Below the pieces are notes generated by a model. The model saw nothing but the letters and a program-made list of their open reading frames with translations. It was not told the DNA's origin and searched no databases. 64,000 bases of DNA from Parascedosporium putredinis (Eukaryota > Ascomycota > Sordariomycetes > Microascales > Microascaceae), in NCBI GenBank assembly GCA_949357655.1, contig CASHTG010000006.1, positions 806,001 through 870,000 on the forward strand, written 5' to 3'. Within the stretch, counting starts at the first letter, position 1; each line of letters starts with the position of its first letter. The position numbers and the translations under genes are program-made. Below are positions 35,918-48,209 of the stretch, piece by piece.

Positions 35918-38900
35918 ACGAAGAAGGGAAAGCTCGGCGTCTGGCATCGGAGAGGCATGTTGCGCAAGGCGAGAAGCATGAGATGCAGGACTGCATTCAA
36001 AGCGGCGGCAGAAAGCAAGGAATTGAAGGGGCCACCTTGCCCCGGGATCGGGGCACCATCTAGCACGTCCGCAATGCGTCCCCGGCAGCTGCGAGAAAGC
36101 CATGGGTCTGTCATAAACGAAACAAAAGAGAGTCTCGTACAAAGCTGCCACGGGGCACACGAGCGCCCCATCCCCACAGGCGTTCGCCTCGTCTTTCAAG
36201 TGAATACACAAACGGGCAGGTCCTCCCTCCGCTTCCCACCTATGGCAAGGAACAAGTGGCATCTTTCCAGTCGACGCACGACGACCCGGTACCTGAATCA
36301 TGGGTGCTCTTGTATCCTAACCTCCCTTGTGAGTTCTTTGGGTTCTCGTACACGGGGAGCAGAGCAGAGCCTACACATAGCAGCCCTATGGGCGGCACTA
36401 AGGCACAACTGTCGAGTTTCGCCCTCTCCACGGAGCTGAGATAGCTCGCTGCGCCAACACATGCAGCGCGCCGTCGGCTGCGATTCGACGACTTGAGCCG
36501 CCGACTAGGGAAAAACACAAGTGTGGGGTGGGAAGGGAGGTCATGAGGGAGGCAGGCAGGGAAGCTGACGACGGCAGCTTTCTCCCCAGAGCCCGTTCCG
36601 CCAACCTGTTCTCTTTACCCCGGAAAAAAAGACCCTACCAAGATCCTCGAGATGGATGCATCACCGATCACTCATTGTACAAATCACACAAATCACAGGC
36701 CTACACACCATTTGCACGTTGTGATAGTATGCCTCATGTTCCATACCTTGCATCGTCATCACTCTTGGAACGGCCAGGAAGCGAAAGCGGCGCGACACGG
36801 TGGTTCCCGCCAGCCTATTGTTCTCCCCCATCACCCCACTGCCAGGTTTTGGTGCATGGGATGATCAGCGGGCAAGCCCGAAAACGGTCCACCACCAAAA
36901 GGAGAAATCGGTGGGTATATTCAGTGAGCTGGCGCCAAAGCTAGGAACCACCTGACTCGCATGGACGAGACGAGCGAGCCCTCTTCAATGTCCGTTGGCA
37001 CCAGCTGACGGTGCAAGCCTGGCAAGGTCAATGTGGTTGACCAGCCCTCGTGGTGCAGGCCCCCTCCCCTGAGGGCACTCGCACCCCTGGTTGGAACCTC
37101 CAACACAACGCCCCACGATGGCAAGAGATCCGACACCGTTGACGAGCCCCTTGGATCATACCCCATCCGTTGCTTGGGCAAAGATGCAATGGAGTGGGAC
37201 TTGGGTGCTGCTTCCCTCACGCAACCCCACACTTCCGACTTCGTAGTTCTCCCACGCATTCCAGTGATGATACCCCATGTCCCATCAGGGAGGAGCATTG
37301 ATTCCCTCGAGATTATCACGCGTCGCCCGTAGACGCTAGATTTCTCTGGGCCCCGTGTTTTCGCCGTTCTCGTTTAAATGGGCCCCCAATGCACAAACGC
37401 GGACGGGTCCCCTCCTCGAACAAAACGAAATGGCGAGATAGCCGAGACGTGACATCCTCGAGGCTAAAGTCTGGCGGCCGTGGGGAGCCATTCCGTGGGG
37501 CGCGATCCTCAAAGCCGAACCCGGCGCTGTGTAGTGTCAATACTTGGCCTCTGGTAGGGTGGGCGGATGAACAAATGCGGTTGTGGGAGCTACTCCTCGA
37601 TTGGCGCCCCCAATCCTCTGGCATTGAGCACTAGAATACACTGGGAGATACGGTGCATGTTCCCCCTGGAAACTCTGCTTTTGCCCCTGTACCGTCATGC
37701 CAACGTGCTCTGGATCGGGATGGGGAATGCGAAGTACGAACAAGAAAAAGGAAGAACAGGATCGCCGAGGCAGAGCTGCGGAGGGAGGGGCAAACCCTGG
37801 CTCGAGTCCCACATTTGCCGCAGTTCCCGCGTCTTATCCGCTCTCGCTAACTTGCGTGGGTCGGTGCCAAAAAAGGCCATTGCACTATTATTACGAGGTA
37901 TCTCCAGGCCGGGGAGATATGGCAGGACCATGCTATTGCAGAAAGCATCGCCACGGGTCAGCAGGGGGCCCCAACTAGTGCCACCCTCGTGATGTGGGGG
38001 AATGGGCAACGCGAGGATACACGTATTAGACGTAGTAGACAGTGGTGCTTGAACCAAGCCTGAAGCAAACATAAACATGATTGTAATCTGCGAGGACGGG
38101 GTTACGCGATCTATCAATCCCGTTGACTCCTACAAGTACCTGGCAATGGCGAGCCTTGTGCAATAGCCAGCTGGACTCCCTGCGCCGCGCTGGAACGATC
38201 AGCTCTTTGGGGCTGTCTCAGTCTGACGACAGCGCGGAAACTCTTCGACTTGTGGGACGTGATTGCGTGAACAGGTGGGCGGTGGCTGCCCCCTTGGCGG
38301 CTCACGCCGAGCACTCGCCGGGCTGAACAATTTGAGCGTCGGAATTCACATACGATTTCGGTGGTATTACGACCGTTCACTGAGACTTAAGCTACAGTTG
38401 CGCTGGTAGATGCCCCTTGGGCCGTCCCCACGTTTCTAAATCGCGATGCGTAGCCAACGGAGGGTCATCTCTGCCTCTCTCGGTTCGAGGTCCCTTTCGT
38501 AATGGTTTGAGGAAGTGGATGCGCCCAATGTCCAAATGTACTTCATACTTGCGTTCCCCGCTCACAGTTGTACCTCCACTCAAATGGCAACGGCGCCCAG
38601 GGGGATGGGATGGACAGATCGCGAGCATCCATCTGGTTGCCCAGGCCATCCAAGGGGTGGAAAGAGGAAAGGGAAATGTAAAAGTACACAAGTACATTGG
38701 CGGATGCGCTACGGTCAGATACGGTGCGCCAATCAGCAAGCGATGGCCCACCAACATCAGGCTCGAAGGACGTGAAGGGCGAGCGAGGAGCTGCAGGCCC
38801 GGCTGTGTGTGATAGAGTATTGGTGGGAGGCGCGTCTCCTCACTCAGTGGCGAGTCAATTTCAGGGTCCTGCGGATGTCTGAACAATTAAGCTGTGACAG

Positions 38901-41900
38901 AAGCCCTTTGTCGCGGGGAAAGCCAGGGCAGGGGGCTCACGGACCACGGACCACGCATCCTCGACAAATTTAGCGTAGAAAACCAGCGATTTCAGCCCTC
39001 GAGAGGGCCTCAGGTGGGGTTATGAGGAAGAGGGGTTCCAGATCCCACGCTCCTGAACGATAGGACTTGCAGAAAAACGTTCCAGTACCTTTCCGATTAG
39101 CCCTCGACAACAGCCGAGGATTATCCTCTGCAATCCCAAAGTTCAAGAATGAACGAGCTGCAACATTGAGGACCCCCTCCCGCTATATCCCAGCTATTTG
39201 GCTGCCGCGGTGTCATGAGGAAGGTTCTCGACCTTCTTCTCATCCATCTCGAAGGTGTGATGGAGACGAGTGAGGGATAGTGCCGGCTCTCCGGAAGAAA
39301 ACCACGAGGAGAACAGGGCGAAGGAAGCGTAGATGACAGCACAGCCCGTCTGACTTGCGTTGAAGGTTGGGTGGGAGCAATGATTCTTCTTCAACCCTCG
39401 CCCGCCTCGCCCGAGTGGTGAGCATATTTGCGAGTTGGTTGCAAAGGATGTCCATCCTCATGAGCCTGGCCATCCTCGAAGCGCCCTGTTTGCCTTCTTT
39501 GATCGGTTCCAAGAGTTCCACGCTACCCACCATCAGGACATCCTCTATCCTTGAAAGGAGCCGAAATGGAGATGGGTGGGGGACATGATAGGAAAGCGAG
39601 TTCCGCTGGGACGTGGAAGCCGACCTTGGCTCGTCGCCCCATCCTGTGAGAGGGGTTCATGATGAAACCATATTTTCGCAGCTGGTGTCACAAACCTGTG
39701 CTCAAAGATTCCTCTTCTCTTCTTATTTTTTGTATTCGTCTCTCATTTGCGGTATAATAAACTCTCCGAGAGGGAGAACTAGGGCTGTCAAAGCGAGTCT
39801 AAACCACTTGACTCTGTCGAGTTTGTTCCAAGAAACTCTTCCTTGATGGCGCTTTCCCCACTACTCGACTCTAACTCGGCATGAGTTCCGATGTTAGCTG
39901 CTTTCTTCGCCCCAGTGACCTCGGCGGGATGGGGATGGGGTTGGGACAGGTGCACGAGTCCCACTCGCCGTGAGCATAAACAGCCGAGCCCCCTCGCATT
40001 CCCACACATTGTACACGGTGCGGATAACAACATGATACGTTGGTTACTTTGCTTCTGGTGATCATTCTCTCGATTCCAAGACCGTCCGAAGACGTGGAGA
40101 GAGCGTCGTCCCTGTCCCGCATAGCGTGGCTGCGCTTTCCGCGGGATCCTACTGGTTCCTTGTGGATTCCTGGGCTGTGATTCGCTTAGCTTGCGTCATC
40201 CACTGCGAAGCGCCTGCGAATCGATCCGGGAGTATTGCCCCTCCTCACCCTCTCGTACCCCTCCTTCCACCGGAGCGGCTTGACTGACTTGACTGGCTCG
40301 ACAAGGACACCACGCTCCACATGTCACCAGCACCCTTCATCAGCGAGCCAATCACCACAACCCATCACCTTTCCCTTTTGCGCAGGTCGCTGCTCCATCG
40401 AAGCACGGAGAAGAAAGTTCTCAAGCTGCCCGTCCGCAGCGACAGACGCTAGTGGCCAGTGTCCCACCATCCCCCGTTTTTAGTATCCACTAGTTGGTTT
40501 TTTTCTACTCCTCCGACCAGCCTCATAGCCCACGAAGGCCACGATTTTCAATAGTGAAGCCACTGCGGCGAATGTACGACCTGTTGATCGGCCCTGGGCG
40601 GACTTCTTGGCCAGCTCCTCCCTGGTTGTTAGGGCTCGGAACTCTGGGTGGCTGTATCTTGCTAATGGGGAGGAGTACGGCAATACTTTGCAAGACTGGG
40701 AAGCGTGTGGAGGGATTTCACAGAGTGTGACGGACACAAAGGCCAGCTCGTACGGCGGGCTACCCCAGTGAGCGACGTGCGACTTGCCCCCAAGCCACCC
40801 CTATACTCAATCAAAGCTGATGGGATAAATCCCCATGTCATACCCGAGGTACGCTCGAAAAAAGGGACCGTGGGGGTGTGGGTTGCGTTGGGATGGAAGT
40901 TATCAGTACCGTCGTGTTCGACGAAAGTCAAACGCTTGTGTGCTTCGACTCGTTGACACGGACTTTGTGGATGGGCCTTTCACTCGTCAATGTGACTGGT
41001 CCCCTCTTAATAGGCCTTTGGCCTCTAAAGCCACGATTTCGGAGAGAAGTGCAATCAACTTCTTGTCAAGGAGGGTCCTGACTGGTCTGTGGTGGCGGGG
41101 CGGGCGAGTTCGGCGGAGGGGTTATGCACGTCTCGCAAATAGGGAGCGGTGCACCACGCAGGACATCCGACACAGTTGATCACCAATGTTCCTGACACGA
41201 TCACTGGCTACTCGACAACCACCTCTCGCGTTGAAAATAGCGCTCATACCTCGGTACCAGAGTGCACAGTTGGGGGACAATACTGCATTGACGATAGCAA
41301 CTGCCTTCCTGAGGCTTGACACCGAAGCCAATTGCAGCCCTGCGTTGTTGCCGGCAATGGTAAAAACTCTGCGAAAGAATGGGAGGTGGCAGACCCAGGC
41401 CTGCATTGCGGTAGCTGTGACCCTCCCAGGGACGGCATGTAATACCAGGCTCGGAACGTGGGAGAGGTAAACGTATCCATATTAGAACTTTGCGACTTGT
41501 TATGTAGTTCCGGCTGTAGTGAAGTTCTCAACGTCGAGCCCCGATTCTGACTCTCATGCCTATGGCGGAACTTCGCTCGATAGAGACAGTGAGAAGAGTA
41601 TCTTGTCAATGGCCATCCCAGGGCAGCCGAACATTTGTTGCTGAAAAGGGGAGAGTGACTATTACATGTATCCTTCCCTTGCTCAGGGGGACGGACCGGA
41701 CACCATTCACAGGTACTAAGCGGGGTGGAACTCATAAGTATTCTCCAAGCATAAAGAATGAAACAAAGTACCTTTGATTGGAATTCCCATATGTACTTCT
41801 GATTCCCCGATCTCTTGTTGCTATGCACCATGGTCTGGAGTCAGCTAGGATCGAGGGGATACTTGTAAATCCAAGCTCCATCGAGACCGCTTCTCTTGTC

Positions 41901-43157
41901 ATGTGTAGAGTTTGGGTTGGAGATTGTCCTCGGAAGGATGAGACTTGAACGCCAAATAGTAGGCGTGGAGCACTCTCATGCTGCCATGGCCTATGGATGG
42001 GATCTGGTAAGACTTTGCACCACAAGTACACAAATCTTTTCTTTCACTGAACTCAGCCTCAGGGTTGATTCAAGGCTTGCTGGTCAGGTGCTTGGTGCGG
42101 GTGGATCTTGAACTCCTGGATTTTGTCAAGACCGCCTGGTCGGTGCATTTGATCTTGCGATTCTCTGGTGCCCGTGACCGTCTTCCATCCAGCGAAGAAG
42201 GGAACCCGGATGGTGATTTTTCCCTTTCTCTCGGACTACGGAGCGTATAGTTCTTGCTCCAAGGTCTTCATCCCCTTGGTCTTCTCTCGCCAGCAAGCTC
42301 TTTCCTCTTCGAAGTGATGAATTAGGGTTGGGCTGCTAATCGGGCGTTTGGGTTTCGGGAAGTCGACCGCCACCAAGAATTGCGGGCAGGTACAACCTGC
42401 CCCTCCTTCCCGCCACAAGCGGCCCCTTCCTCATTATCTGAAGAACGACCCCAACGCTAGATCTACCGTTTGGATAATCTTGTTATTACCTCGGGGTTAA
42501 GACGGCTGGCCGCTTCCCCCTTTCTCAAATCGAGATAACAGACAGCAAGAGGGAGACAAAGAAAAGGGAGATCGAAAAAGAGAAAAACAAAAGAAGAAGA
42601 GGCAGACACCTAGATGCCGTGGTAGTCTAGTGCGACTATTTTGTTTACTTCAAAGCGCGATTGTGCGCACACAGGCGCACACCGTCCCCTTGTACTTCGT
42701 ACACGGGTATGGGAGAGTCACCCAGGAGACGACCAAGGCCTGATTACTAGGTTGCTGCTCGACTCACCGCCATTGCTTTGCCCACAACCCCAGCGATGAA
42801 TCCCTCTGCTCACGAGGAACAAGTCACATCGATCATGGCTAAAAGAGTACAAGCACTAATAATACTCGAATGACAGATTAATCAGTGAGGAAAGTCGTCC
42901 GTCTCGGGTGGGGAGGCATGGAACGCTCTGGAATTATGGAATGCTGGATTGGAAATCCGTATCCGTAATCCCGCTTAGATCCGTGTTCTCAGCATCGGCG
43001 TTCAGCGCGCAGCTTCGAGTCAAAACGAGTATCGACTGGCCCTCCTCCGAAGAATGTACGGGAAAGCCGGTGGACATAATAATACCAAGTCCGTTTCGTT
43101 TCGACCCCGTCCAGCCCTTCGCTATTGGGGATATGCTGAGCTAATTAGTGGTATTGT

Positions 43158-43928
43158 ATGGCTCATAATCACTTCGCATTCGTCCATTATTACCAATTGT
43201 GCTTGGCCACACACCTTCGCCCCATCCAGGGCCTCGCCGGGTTGGGGCAACAGGAACGCCAGAGCCTGCGCCCCACCGCCCATTCAGGAGTGCCGATGCT
43301 GGCTGACTGGAGGTTTTGCCATCATCCGTTGCATGTTGGTCATCCCCATTGGGACGAGGTGCTGCTAGCCATCACATCTTGCAGTGTAGTGTACTTGGAT
43401 GTCTGTCGACTGACACACGGCAGGCCTGCCCCATTGGAGGGCTGCCGACTTGTCCCCCTCGAACGAGATAAACCACGCACATCTCTCTCCTCAGGCCTCT
43501 CCGGTCTTCCCTTTTGGTCCTTTCCTCTCCTCAACGCTCTGGCCCTGCGTGCCACGAGGAATACTATCACCGCCTGCTTCAGCCAAATTGAAAGGGGATC
43601 CCGGCAAGGATTTTTGGTCAACTGGACGAGTCAAGGCCCTTTGGCGCCCTTTCAGCAATATTTTCACAAGCAACATTGGTACCGAACGAATCAGTTCACG
43701 ACGGCTGTTCCTGTTCAACCCTCTCGGCTGGCGAACAAACCGCTTCGACTATCGTGCCTCGACGATTCATATTCCCTTGTTTCCGGCCGTGGAAGCGTCC
43801 CTTGCCGACCTGGAGGGATTTCGTCGACCAAGAAACGTCTAAACATTCGCCCATTTCTCGTATTGACTTTTGCGAAGTGTACACCATTCGATTGCATTTC
43901 CAGCGAGTTTTACGGAGGAATAGCCTAG
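43158..43928 (+). CDS. Unrecognised open frame (256 codons), doubtful
   Basis: The longest open frame in the 36-45 kb region, starting with ATG. The translation is rich in Trp, His and Cys, and I recognise no domain, signal peptide or membrane segment. A different frame, 43450-43842, overlaps it and has a more gene-like 3' half (FNPLGWRTNRFDYRAST, then ASLADLEGF). At most one of the two can be real. Because single-base run errors are common here, a real exon could also switch between these frames near 43500. I cannot assign a function and regard both as unproven. Confidence 0.2.
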   Translation: MAHNHFAFVHYYQLCLATHLRPIQGLAGLGQQERQSLRPTAHSGVPMLADWRFCHHPLHVGHPHWDEVLLAITSCSVVYLDVCRLTHGRPAPLEGCRLVPLERDKPRTSLSSGLSGLPFWSFPLLNALALRATRNTITACFSQIERGSRQGFLVNWTSQGPLAPFQQYFHKQHWYRTNQFTTAVPVQPSRLANKPLRLSCLDDSYSLVSGRGSVPCRPGGISSTKKRLNIRPFLVLTFAKCTPFDCISSEFYGGIA

Positions 43929-45243
43929 AGAACGAGGGGATTAACCTCTGTTCTTTTTCTCTTCGTCTCCCTTGGGCCCTCTCGATTCTCAATTGGATCA
44001 GATTCTAGTCCCGAGCCTGACCAAACTTGCCGTTTCGCCCAATGCTCCGTCGAGACAACGACACCAGCCGTTTACGCTTTCGCCTCACTTTTGAGCCGTC
44101 GCAGCCTCAAGACTTTTTCGAATCAGCATTCACCCACGTTTATCTTCGACCTTACCCCAACTTATTATACCTCAAAGCCTTTTAATCCTATTGCACTACA
44201 GGTATGCAACTCCACGTTTCTCCGAGTTGTGGGAGGTTGAGTGCTCCCCTCCTCAAGAAGAATTCACTACTTCGCATGCAAGCCCAGATTTCCCAGTCCC
44301 CTTTGATCCATCGTCTATCCGCCCCGCTTATTTGTTCCCCTCCTTGAGCTTCCTCTTGATTGTCTCTCCTGTACCCCGTCCTTCCCCCGCTCCACAGGTA
44401 CACTGGGCCAAACTGGTCCGGGCCAAGCACACCACATCGATGGATGCATCACCAACCCCTCCCTGGCCACTCAGACCGACCCCTGTCGTTCCCTCACTGG
44501 CTCGGGCCTGACCCACACGCTTTGCAAGCACAAGCAACCATCGAAACCAGTATTTTTGTCTACTGGGACCCCCATTCGTCACCCCTCCCCCAAAACAAGC
44601 CTCAACCTCCCACGCAAACAGCCAGCCCAGGTCCAGCGTTGCAGGACCAGCTGGCACCAGTCTACCCCCTCTCTCCCTCCTGAGCACCCGATCCTCCCTC
44701 CCGTAGCAACTACTTCTATCGGGCCTCCTCCCACAGTCCCTCCCAGTTGTGACCTCATCACCCACTCCCTCTGGGATCTCCCTTCTCAAACACATCAACA
44801 TCTACAACCATTTCTTGTCTTATCCTGTCCAAGTTGCTCCTTAAATGCGTGCAAGGACCCAGGACCAAAACACCCATTCAAACCACACCGGCAGTTCGCA
44901 GCCTAATTCGGTTTTGTTGTACTAATAGTTGCCCAGCCTGGAGCCTCAGCGACACTCTGCTATTTCGCCTTCTTCAGCTTGACATTAACGCTCCTGATTG
45001 TTCGTAATTCGCAGTTTTCCTCGCTGCTGCCAACGCCGGATCAACCGTGTATTCTTCTCGATTTCATTCTTCGCATCCACAACTGTTAAAACGATATTCT
45101 TTTTCCTGTCTACCTGTTTTTCCTCGTCCAGCATCATACCGAACCTGGGTTCGGATCGGCCTTCTGTTGCGTTAATTTCCCTCGCTCTTCGCTACCTTCC
45201 AAGCCACGTTCGATTTGAGTCACAAAGAACTGCGCAAGTGCAT

Positions 45244-45244
<1 letters not shown>

Positions 45245-45274
<30 letters not shown>
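45245..45274 (+). repeat. GAC trinucleotide repeat, 10 copies
   Basis: Ten tandem GAC copies about 250-280 nt upstream of the J-domain gene ATG, so probably in its leader or promoter. Confidence 0.9.
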
Positions 45275-45276
<2 letters not shown>

Positions 45277-45525
45277 ATCGAAGCGGCAACGAGTACGACT
45301 CCGAGGCTTCCATCCGCAAATTTGCCTCCCTGGCTGCTTTTTTTCGCCCCTCCCCGGGCCTAACCAACCAACCATCTTCACCGTGTGCCTTGCTTTCCCT
45401 GATTGTATACTATTTAATTAGTATCCTTTCTCTTGTGAACCATTACCGGCCGATCGTCTCTTTTTCAAAACTTCACATCGCTCATTCTAACCGGCCATCG
45501 TTGATATCTCTTGCCCGTCTTCAAT

Positions 45526-47507
45526 ATGCCTCCTCCTCTACCTCCCGATCCGTACAAGGCCCTTGGTGTTTCCAAGACGGCACAGGTCCCCGAGATCCGT
45601 ACCGCCTACAGGAAGCTCGTCCTCACATGCCATCCTGACAAGGTGCAAGACCCTACCCTCAAGGAGAAGAAACTGGAGGAATTCCAGAAACTTCAACAGG
45701 CCTACGAACTTCTCTCGGACGAGAAGGAGCGAACCAAGTACGATGATCAGGTCAAGCTTATGGAACTCCGAAAGGAGGCGGCGAAGATGATGAATACGTC
45801 GTCTCCCCGCACCCCCAAGTCGTACAACGTGAGCATCCGGACGACGGCGGAGCCAAGATCATCGCCGTACGCGGCGTCTCCGCCGAGACCAACGGCTTCA
45901 TCAAAGCTCTTCTCCCAACAGTACTCAAATTCGTCATCGGATGACTACAGTTTTGGAGATAAGCCGACGAGCCGAACCACTAGGCGCGTTCCCAGCTACG
46001 AAAAGCCACCTGGCAGCGCTCGCAAAGAGAGGGAAAGGGACAGAGATGCGGACGAGTTCAAGGAGAGAGAACGAGCTCGCAGGAGGAGAGATAAGGAGAG
46101 GGAAGAGGACCGCGAGAGGGAGCATGAGAGGGAGCGCGAGAGGGAGCGTGAGAGGGAGCGTGAGAGGGAGCGTGAGAGGGAGCGTGAGAAGGAGCGCGAG
46201 AAGGAGCGCGAGAAGGAGCGCGAGAAGGAGCGTGAGAAGGAGCGCGAGAAGGATCGCAACAAGGACCGCGAGCAGGAGCGTGATCGTGATCGCGACAAGG
46301 ACCGCGACCGGAACCTTGAGAAGGAGCAAGAACAGCGAGATCGTGATCGTGATTGGGATCGAGAACGTGAGCGAGACCGGGATCGACGCACGACGGAGAA
46401 GGAGGCTCGAAAGGTGGACAAGCGACGCCAAGAAAAGGAGCGCAAGCACCAGTACGAGGAAAAGCGACAGCAGCGCATGTACGTGGAGGAGTATGACGAA
46501 GACTATAGCCGGTCTTCGGAAAAAGAAGCCGAGTCGCAAACACCGCGGGGAGAGGGAGCCAGCGCCCAAGGTCGAAGTTGGTATGGTTGAGAAGCTCGAC
46601 GCTGCCTCTCACTATATGAGATCTCGGGGCTCTATGCCCAAAGTTGAGAGGGCCGCGACGTTTGACGGAGCTTTTCGACACTCTCCTCCATCTGTTCCGA
46701 CACCTCCGCCTGCGCGAGCGTCGCCATATCCCGCGCCTCCGGCGCCGGGAGTGCCTCGCCTCATGAACACGGATGACGATGATGACGATGACGATGACGA
46801 TGAGGAAGAAGAGATCGTGCGCTCTAGGGCGATCCCGTCCCGCCGTGGATCCTACGATCCTGCTCGGTCGCGGGACCGCCCTTTCCGCAAAAGTCGGTCT
46901 CCAGCATCCAGGAGGAGCCTTTGCTGCACCTCTCGGGTTCGCCTCGCGTTACCTCGATCATCTCGGAATCGCCCCCGTCACGGTTCGCTCCCCAAATCGA
47001 GCACTTTCCATGAAGGCTACAGCGCTCCTCTCCGACCGATCCCCATTCCGTCAATGAGCCGAGCGTTCACTTATGGGGGTGAGCAAGACCCGCGGGGTCG
47101 AAGCCGGTCAAGGTATCAAGCCCAGGCGGTGCAAGAGATGGACGAAGAAGAGGATGAAGAGGATGAGCGACGATTTATGCCACCACGCAAGCCACGTGGG
47201 CCTGCTACTCGACGAGACTCGGGCCCTTCGGAAGCCATGGGTATCCAGTACAGCAGCCGGGGGTACGGCGGGTCCGAGAGTGGCCGGAGCATGGGACGGG
47301 ATTCTTCCTATAGAGAGTCCTCGGGCCGAACCAAGATGTACCACCCGTCGAGTTCTTCCTCGGGCACCACTCGCATGGTGGATACTCATATGGGAGGACC
47401 AAGCTACCACAAGATTCGGACAAGGAAAGAGTTCACCACGGACGACGTTAACTGGGGCCGATACAGCAACGGCTTCCCCCGAAGTGGACACTGGTGGCCG
47501 CTACTAA
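45526..47507 (+). CDS. J-domain (DnaJ/Hsp40) protein with long Glu/Arg repeat domain (frame-broken)
   Basis: Co-chaperone that should stimulate an Hsp70 through its J domain. The J domain spans about residues 7-75, starting DPYKALGVSK, with the HPD motif in CHPDK and the helix LQQAYELLSDEKERTKYDD. A Ser/Thr/Pro-rich stretch follows. Next comes a 150-residue Glu/Arg/Lys/Asp block (residues ~165-320) encoded partly by 12-nt tandem repeats. Then come a poly-Asp/Glu run (46766-46815), a Ser/Arg-rich part and an acidic segment near 47140-47170. The end is approximate: GRYSNGFPEVDTGGRY stops at 47507. Frame changes occur near 46540-46560 and twice between 46860 and 47020, where the alternative frame reads SSIQEEPLLHLSGSPR. 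A last one lies at the CCCCC run near 47477-47481. I see no introns. The protein would be about 660 residues. The Hsp70 partner is unknown. Confidence 0.88.
46120..46260 (+). repeat. 12-nt coding tandem repeats, GAGAGGGAGCGT type
   Basis: Imperfect tandem copies of GAGAGGGAGCGT, and then GAGAAGGAGCGC, encode alternating Glu-Arg and Glu-Lys-Glu-Arg within the J-domain protein. Variation between copies is mostly C/T at the last position and G/A within the AGG codon, which points to unit expansion followed by point change. Confidence 0.9.
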
Positions 47508-48170
47508 AATGGGAACAGCCGAACCGGCCTCCCTTTTCTCACCCCCGTCTCCTGCGCACCCTCCGCTCTTCTTGGCCTGTCGTCGCGGTGTTCAGTCCTT
47601 TCCGTCTTGGTGTCTTTCGCCCTTTTTTGGTGTTTCTTCATCCTTGTTTTTCTTCTCTTTTGTTCTTTTTCTTTTCCTCCCTCGCTCATCTTGCAAAACA
47701 TCAGTCTCTCGTATACTGAGATCGCCGCAACGATGGTTCCATTCTTTTTGCATACAAACTCATCATCACAGGCCGCGAACCAAGATTCATGGTATAGCTA
47801 GGAATCAACTTTGAAGGCACGGAAGGGGATTCATATTTGGTGTCTGGTGGTACATTTTCTTTGATTGGTTTCACTTGTTTTTATCTCTGCGCGTCTTGTA
47901 CTCATTCATGGGAAGGTGTTTCTCTCTGTCTTCTTTTGTCGTTGATTGTTTCTTCTTCGTGTTGTTTTCCCTCCTCCTTATGTCCTCGTTCCCGCTGAGT
48001 ATTTCCTACCTTTGGGTAGGGCTTCTCAGTTGCTCGGGCCTGCAAAGGAGGGTTTGTTTCTTCTCTATTTTACTTTGGATTGGTCTGGGGCATATTATAA
48101 CTCATGGGATACTTGGGGAGGGAATTTAGGCCAAACACACACACACACACATTGTCTTGATTAACGCCTT

Positions 48171-48209
<39 letters not shown>

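Larger units (their letters stand above)
35918..45525. other. 9.6-kb region without a recognised gene
   Basis: No domain or family is recognisable on either strand. Open frames are short and overlap on opposite strands. Blocks with somewhat gene-like codon choice occur at 37030-37332 (+), 39190-39660 (-) and 43450-43842 (+), but none has a convincing start, intron pattern or homologue. The last ~1 kb (44500-45525) is C/T-rich and probably contains the promoter and leader of the J-domain gene. I found no tRNA or 5S rRNA and no transposon ends. The region could be rapidly evolving DNA, degraded repeats or short unknown genes damaged by the same run-length errors as the known genes. Confidence 0.45.

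Noticed and set aside
42615..42690. tRNA-like start (GTGGTAGTCTAGTG)
   Set aside because: It resembles the D-arm region of a tRNA, but no T-arm sequence or closing acceptor stem follows within 90 nt.
45934..46681. Arg/Ser-rich frames on both strands across the J-protein repeat
   Set aside because: They arise from the 12-nt repeat read in other frames. The J-domain frame is continuous and explains the sequence.
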